18,730 nt of DNA from Sedimenticola sp. GTDB lineage: Bacteria; Pseudomonadota; Gammaproteobacteria; Chromatiales; Chromatiaceae. The notes beneath the pieces were generated by a model. The model was not told where the DNA came from. It did no database searches and saw nothing but the letters and a program-made list of their open reading frames with translations. Location of the stretch: the NCBI GenBank assembly GCA_030619405.1, contig JAUXBK010000019.1, forward strand, positions 1 through 18,730, given 5' to 3'. Of the stretch, positions 14,794 through 18,730 are shown piece after piece (position 1 is the first letter of the stretch; the number at the start of each line of letters is the position of its first letter). The position numbers and the translations under genes were made by a program.

Positions 14794-16164
14794 ATGACCA
14801 AACGCCTGCTGATCATCGAAGACGACCTCAGCCTCAATCAAATGCTCCAGCTCCACTTCGAAGATGAAGGCTTCGAGGTTGCGGCAGCGTCGAGCTGTAG
14901 CGAGGGACTGGAACTGCTGGAAAGGATGGCATTCGATCTGATACTGCTGGACCAGCAACTGCCCGATGGCACCGGCCTGGAACTGCTGCAGCAGATCGAC
15001 ACCCGTGATCCGGGACCGGCAGTGATCATGATGACCGGCCAGCACGACCTGGAACTTGCGATTCAGGCGATAAAAGAGGGTGCTGCCGACTTCGTCCACA
15101 AACCGATCAAAACTGCGGAACTGCAGATCGTGGTGGACCGCCTGCTGGCGAATCGCCGCCTGTCCCGGGCGGTGGAGGCCCTGCGCCCCGCTGCCCAGGA
15201 TGATTTCAGCAGCCGGGACCTGATCGGGCGTAGCGATGCCATGCTACAGGTGAGCAAGGGTATCGCCCGATGCGCCTCCAGCAACGCCACGGTTCTGATC
15301 ACCGGGGAGTCGGGTACCGGCAAGGAGGTGGTCGCGCGACTGATACACACCCACTCCGAACTCAGCGGCCCGTTCGTCGCGGTCAACTGCGCGGCCATCG
15401 TAGACACCCTGCTCGAGAGTGAACTGTTCGGCCATGAGAAAGGCGCCTTTACCGGTGCTGTCGGGAAGAAACCGGGTAAATTCGAGCTGGCACAGGACGG
15501 TACCCTGTTTCTGGACGAGATCGGTGAGCTGGCACGGCCGCTCCAGGCAAAACTGCTGCGGGCCCTGCAGGAACGGGTATTTGAACGGGTCGGCGGCACC
15601 CAGCAGATCAGCAGTAACGCCCGGATCATCGCCGCCACCAACAAAGACCTGTTTGCCGAGGTCGCCAACGGCCATTTCCGGGAGGATCTGGCCTATCGGC
15701 TCAAGGTGATCAGCATCCACCTGCCCCCGCTGCGTGAGCGGCGGGAGGATATCCCACTCCTGGCCCACGCCCTGACCCACAGGATCGCCTTCAAGATTCA
15801 CAAACCCGCCCTGCCGCTGACCGATGGTGCCCTGGCGGCGCTGCAGGGACACAGCTGGCCGGGTAACGTGCGGGAACTGGAAAACCTGCTGACCCAGGCC
15901 CTGGTGCAGGCAACCGGTAATGCTCTGACCCCCGACCTGTTTCCGCTTCAGGGTGCTGACCTTTCACCCGCTCTGCCCCCTGCCGCCCAGGATGATACAG
16001 AGACCACCAAGAGCCTGGAGCAGGTCGAGGCGGAACATATTCAACGCGTGCTCAACCAGACCGGAGGTCACAAGGGGAAAAGCTGCGCCATACTGGGTAT
16101 CTCCCGACCCGCACTCGACCGAAAGATAAAAAAATTCAATCTGACCGTGCCGAAGACGCCATGA
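14794..16164 (+). CDS. Sigma-54-dependent response regulator, NtrC family
   Basis: A 456-residue activator with three domains. The receiver (residues 1-115) has acidic Asp10-Asp11 after Glu9, phospho-acceptor Asp53, Thr81 and Lys103, all intact. The AAA+ domain has Walker A GESGTGKE (171-178), the sigma-54-contacting GAFTGA loop (217-222) and Walker B TLFLDE (237-242). The C-terminal Fis-type helix-turn-helix (about 415-452) includes KSCAILGISRPALDRKIKKF. So it should hydrolyse ATP to open sigma-54 promoters when phosphorylated. No histidine kinase is visible in the window. It starts 4 bases after the DUF423 gene and overlaps the next gene by 4 bases. Target genes cannot be assigned; proximity to aprBA makes sulfur metabolism a reasonable but unproven guess. 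Confidence 0.95.
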   Translation: MTKRLLIIEDDLSLNQMLQLHFEDEGFEVAAASSCSEGLELLERMAFDLILLDQQLPDGTGLELLQQIDTRDPGPAVIMMTGQHDLELAIQAIKEGAADFVHKPIKTAELQIVVDRLLANRRLSRAVEALRPAAQDDFSSRDLIGRSDAMLQVSKGIARCASSNATVLITGESGTGKEVVARLIHTHSELSGPFVAVNCAAIVDTLLESELFGHEKGAFTGAVGKKPGKFELAQDGTLFLDEIGELARPLQAKLLRALQERVFERVGGTQQISSNARIIAATNKDLFAEVANGHFREDLAYRLKVISIHLPPLRERREDIPLLAHALTHRIAFKIHKPALPLTDGALAALQGHSWPGNVRELENLLTQALVQATGNALTPDLFPLQGADLSPALPPAAQDDTETTKSLEQVEAEHIQRVLNQTGGHKGKSCAILGISRPALDRKIKKFNLTVPKTP

Positions 16165-16874
16165 ACATGGATGAAGAGTACCTGGTCAGAAAACCAAAAC
16201 TGCTTCGCACAGAGAGCACCCAGGAGTCGGCAATGACTTCGTTCATCGAGCCCTTTAATTTCGCTGAGACGGAACGGGAGACCCTGGAGAAACTGCTCCG
16301 GCAGCAACGGATCAGCGATGAAGAGGGCCACCAGCTGCTGATCGCTGCTACCGAGTATGAGATTGCCCTATGCCGGGACAGCGCCGCCAAATACGCGCGG
16401 GAACAGCCGCCGGCAGCGCCGCAACAGCAACCCGGGAGCAGCGACAACGGGGATCATCCCGTCGCCACCGCCGCCACCGCGCTCGCTACGCTGCTGCGTC
16501 AGATGCCGGAGGGGCTGCGCCGGCAGATCACCGACCATCTCTCCCGGACCGATCCCCTCGGGCGCGACTACGGTGAGGGGTTCCTTTCCTGCCTGCCGAG
16601 CGAGCTGGAGCGGATCGCTGCCGCCTGCGCCAACCCGACACCGACACCGACACCGGAAGAAGAAATTGTGGACTCTCCCGCTGAAGCACTACCCGGCTAT
16701 ATGCAAAAATTCGTGCTGCAGATGGCAGAGATCTATTCCGAGTGCCTGGAGACTGAACCCACGGCAGAGAGCAGCGGGCCCTTCTACCGATATATGGAAT
16801 GTATCACCGACTACGGAGACCTTCTCTTTACCCGGGGCAGCGCGGAGTTACAGACACTGCTGCAGGAAAGGTAG
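16161..16874 (+). CDS. Protein of unknown function coupled to the sigma-54 regulator
   Basis: A 237-residue soluble protein with no signal peptide or membrane helix. It begins with a short basic segment (VRKPKLLRTEST) and a helical acidic part (residues 25-80), and has two flexible linkers: a Pro/Gln/Ala-rich one at about residues 82-95 and a PTPTPTP run at about 158-165. A C-terminal helical domain follows (GYMQKFVLQMAEIYSECLE... to the end). Its ATG lies in the ATGA overlap with the regulator stop, so it is translationally coupled; ATG 16167 is an alternative. No characterised family is recognised. It could modulate the response regulator, but only position supports that. Confidence 0.75.
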   Translation: MNMDEEYLVRKPKLLRTESTQESAMTSFIEPFNFAETERETLEKLLRQQRISDEEGHQLLIAATEYEIALCRDSAAKYAREQPPAAPQQQPGSSDNGDHPVATAATALATLLRQMPEGLRRQITDHLSRTDPLGRDYGEGFLSCLPSELERIAAACANPTPTPTPEEEIVDSPAEALPGYMQKFVLQMAEIYSECLETEPTAESSGPFYRYMECITDYGDLLFTRGSAELQTLLQER

Positions 16875-16888
16875 CGGGTAGAACCATC

Positions 16889-16950
16889 CCTGGATTGCGC
16901 CGGGCGATCTGTGTTTGCACAGCAGCTTTGCCAGCCCGGTTCCATCCAGG
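16889..16950. repeat. Large REP-like hairpin between convergent genes
   Basis: CCTGGAT (16889-16895) pairs with ATCCAGG (16944-16950), and CCGGGC (16900-16905) pairs with GCCCGG (16934-16939), separated by a 4/4 internal loop. A small TGTG-TTTG-CACA hairpin sits near 16911. The outer part, with GTAGCCTGGATGGA on the minus strand, matches the shorter repeat at 9039-9069, but the middle is expanded by about 30 bases. There is no T tract; it may still act as a barrier between the convergent transcripts. Confidence 0.5.
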
Positions 16951-17000
16951 CTACGGGACTGCCTTCCCTGGCGGTCGCGACAGATGCGGAGCGGATACTC

Positions 17001-17741
17001 CTAGTTTACCGGATAGCCCCGGGCAGTGGGGCCATATCCGCGGGGCATGCTTTGGCCACCTGGACCACGCCCCATACCCATGCCGCCCCGACGATACATC
17101 TCGCTGTTGCCGGGATCACGCCCAACATTCATGCCACCACGACGGGGCGCCTCACCATTGCCGGGACCACGCCCCATATTCATTCCGCCACGACGGGGCT
17201 TCTCACCGTTACCGGGACCACGTCCCATGCCCATACCGCCACGGCGGGGTGTCCCCCACTGTTGCCCACCCGGTATCTCCGGCTGCTGAGCCCGTTGTCC
17301 GGACGGGCCACGCTGATAAGCGGGTGCGCTGCGGCCCATGTTCATACCCCCGCGGCGGGGTATCCCCCGATCAACGGGGCCACGCCCCATGCCACCGCGG
17401 CGGGCCGCACCCAACTGCTGCGAACCCGGACGCGCCGGGGCCTGCCCCCACTGCCCCGATGGACTGTCCTGATAAGCGGGCGCACCACGCCCCATGTTCA
17501 TACCCCCACGGCGAGGCATCTCCCGGTTACCGGGACCCCGCCCCATACCCATGCCGCTCCGCCGGGGCGCGCCCCACTGTTGCCCACCCGGGCGCGCCGG
17601 CATCTGATCCCCCTGCCCCTGCGGGGTGCCCTGATAAACGGGCGCCCCACGCCCCACACCCATCCCGGTTGCTGTTGCCAGCAGGGGTGCTGAAAGGCCG
17701 ACTCCCATGACCACAACAGAAAAAATCTTCAACTTTTTCAT
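17001..17741 (-). CDS. Exported Gly/Arg/Met-rich protein built of nested repeats
   Basis: A 246-residue protein with a Sec signal peptide (residues 1 to about 24-26, KKLKIF then VVVMGVGLSAPLLA). The rest is low-complexity repeats: three long units of 54, 52 and 54 residues (32-85, 86-137, 138-191), two 17-residue units (192-208, 209-225) and a tail. Each long unit begins GAPxYQ, passes PGxQQxG and ends with PRRGGMNMGR. Met-x-Met pairs (GMGM, GMNM) occur about eight times. There is no cysteine in the mature part. ATG 17741 was chosen because it starts the signal peptide and has GGAG upstream; 17762 adds seven residues. Possible roles are periplasmic Cu(I)/Ag(I) binding through Met-x-Met, or a sulfur-globule-like structural protein. 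Both are inference; no family is recognised. Confidence 0.75.
   Translation of the reverse strand: MKKLKIFSVVVMGVGLSAPLLATATGMGVGRGAPVYQGTPQGQGDQMPARPGGQQWGAPRRSGMGMGRGPGNREMPRRGGMNMGRGAPAYQDSPSGQWGQAPARPGSQQLGAARRGGMGRGPVDRGIPRRGGMNMGRSAPAYQRGPSGQRAQQPEIPGGQQWGTPRRGGMGMGRGPGNGEKPRRGGMNMGRGPGNGEAPRRGGMNVGRDPGNSEMYRRGGMGMGRGPGGQSMPRGYGPTARGYPVN
17067..17648 (-). repeat. Tandem repeat tract inside the exported protein gene
   Basis: Long units of 162, 156 and 162 bases (17648-17487, 17486-17331, 17330-17169) are followed by two 51-base units (17168-17118, 17117-17067). The 51-base unit corresponds to the last 17 codons of the long unit. The second long unit lacks two codons (GMGM shortened to GM), evidence of slippage or unequal recombination. 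Confidence 0.8.
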
Positions 17742-18046
17742 CCTTAGCTCCTTGATTATCATTGCCGTCTATAAAAGGTATCAGTAATGATGGGAAACAC
17801 CATCACGAGGATCAATTTTCTATAGAGATAACGAGCTATCCAATGAGGAGACTCCCTGCTTTCCAGCCGCAAGTCAAGCAACCGGAGCCTTGTCCGCCTG
17901 AACACCTTTCCACCCGGTCCGTCACGGCTGGCTCATGGAATAACCCGGCTGTTCCGATTGTGGCCAACCATAGATTTCATCATAATGGCGTATTCACCAG
18001 CCCCTACGCCGACTGCAGGCCAAAGACAACCACAGGAAACGAGAAT
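17742..18046. other. Divergent intergenic region between the repeat protein and the efflux gene
   Basis: These 305 bases hold the promoters of both divergent genes. TATAAA at 17770-17775 could be part of a -10 element but has no matching -35 at a normal distance. TGATGG (17788-17793) and CCATCA (17800-17805) form a 6-bp inverted repeat with a 6-base gap, a possible operator shared by both genes. No coding frame here has a ribosome binding site. Confidence 0.45.
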
Positions 18047-18715
18047 ATGGAACCAACCGATTCAGGCGATAAAAGTTTCTGCCGGCTGACGGACAAGCAT
18101 CTGGAAGCAAGCTGTTCAGCCAGGTGCAGTCGGCTGGTTCTCACCGCCTGTATCGCCCTGGCAATCGGCGGTTGCACCACAGTGGGCCCCGATTTCAAAC
18201 ACCCGGAAACAGCCAGCATGGAGAGTTGGATCGAACGTGGAGAGAACGCCATCAAGGCCGCCCCGACAGATCTCCGCAACTGGTGGAAGGTATTCAACGA
18301 CCCCACCCTCGATCTGCTGGTGGAAAAGGCGCTGGATCAGAACCTGTCGTTGCAGATCACCGGCCTGCGCATCATCGAGGCGCGGGCCCAGTTGGGCATC
18401 GTCCGGGGGGCGCTCTATCCCCAGACCCAGACCGCCGGAGGGTCTGCAGCCAAACAGCGGATCAGCAAGAACAGCCCCAATTACAGCCAGGCGGCCAAAA
18501 GTTCTTTCAGTGTGTACCAGGCCGGCTTCGATGCGGCCTGGGAAATCGACTTCTGGGGTCGCTACCGGCGGGGCCTGGAGGCGGCGGACGCCAACATGGA
18601 GTCATCCGTTGCCGCTTATCAACAGGGGATGGTATCTCTGACCGCCGAAGTCGCCAGCACCTATATAAATATACGAACCTTCGAAGAGCGGATCAAACTG
18701 TCGGAACACTATTAA
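18047..18715 (+). pseudogene. RND efflux outer-membrane lipoprotein (NodT/OprM/CusC type), frame stops early
   Basis: The 222-residue product is the N-terminal part of an outer-membrane factor for a tripartite RND efflux pump. ACIALAIGGC is a lipoprotein signal with the family hallmark CTTVGPDFKHPE directly after it. NWWKVFNDPTLDLLVEKAL, FDAAWEIDFWGRYRRGLEAA and VASTYINIRTFEERI are canonical segments of the first half. Full-length members have about 450-490 residues; here TAA at 18713 ends the frame at the first coiled-coil hairpin. The +2 neighbouring frame stays open over the last bases (Asn-Thr-Ile-Lys-Ser-Asn-Ile), so a one-base frameshift or sequencing error near 18700 is likely. ATG 18047 has AGGAA 9 bases upstream. 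Only 15 bases follow, so the downstream state is not visible. Confidence 0.7.
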
Positions 18716-18730
18716 ATCTAACATCGATAA

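Noticed and set aside
17067..17648. Tandem repeats considered as a CRISPR array
   Set aside because: Units are contiguous, in codon multiples and without unique spacers, so this is a coding repeat.
16799..17710. Long plus-strand frames of 303 and 260 codons over the repeat protein gene
   Set aside because: Several frames stay open because the DNA is a GC-rich tandem repeat. Only the minus-strand frame has a signal peptide, a ribosome binding site and regular repeat units; the plus-strand frames have neither. Some doubt remains for any repeat-built gene.

Overview
The window reads as chromosomal DNA of a sulfur-oxidising gammaproteobacterium. The main evidence is a complete dissimilatory adenylylsulfate (APS) reductase pair (aprB, aprA). 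It is supported by an octaheme cytochrome c of the tetrathionate-reductase family with its own membrane cytochrome b, PntA/PntB proteins that read very close to the enterobacterial ones, and GC-rich coding DNA. The host could be free-living or symbiotic; the sequence does not decide this and I do not name a genus.

Layout. (1) 1-2277, minus strand: an operon for a soluble-type fumarate reductase/succinate dehydrogenase-like enzyme. An iron-sulfur subunit is followed by a flavoprotein, whose stop overlaps the start of a third gene cut by the window edge. (2) 2278-2752: a divergent intergenic region with two hairpin structures. (3) 2753-5724, plus: pntA-pntB, the proton-translocating NAD(P) transhydrogenase. 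(4) 5807-6130, plus: a small conserved-looking protein of unknown role. (5) 6131-6477: a degenerate REP-like palindrome, then a 161-165 bp foldback element flanked by TA that looks like a non-autonomous IS630/Tc1-type MITE. (6) 6478-8885, plus: octaheme cytochrome c and cytochrome b, overlapping by one base. (7) 8886-9128: a small minus-strand ORF or gene remnant ending at a REP-like repeat. (8) 9129-10419, minus: a YkgJ-type cysteine-cluster protein overlapping a VOC-fold protein. (9) 10629-13207, minus: aprB-aprA closed by a strong rho-independent terminator. (10) 13208-13857: a long, relatively AT-rich region with an FNR-type palindrome and two leader palindromes. (11) 13858-16874, plus: four tightly packed genes (unknown protein, DUF423 membrane protein, sigma-54-dependent response regulator, unknown protein). 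(12) 16889-16950: a second, larger repeat hairpin between convergent genes. (13) 17001-17741, minus: an exported Gly/Arg/Met-rich protein made of nested repeats. (14) 18047-18715, plus: the N-terminal half of an RND-type outer-membrane efflux lipoprotein whose frame stops early.

How the parts fit together (inference). AprBA oxidises sulfite plus AMP to APS in the cytoplasm. The octaheme cytochrome/cytochrome b pair would link periplasmic sulfur or nitrogen compounds to the quinone pool. PntAB uses proton motive force to make NADPH, which an autotroph needs for carbon fixation. The fumarate reductase-like enzyme is a further redox module. The sigma-54 regulator lies divergent to aprBA without a histidine kinase. 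The least explained items are the repeat-built exported protein beside an efflux gene, the foldback element just upstream of the octaheme cytochrome, and the two uncharacterised proteins bracketing the sigma-54 regulator.
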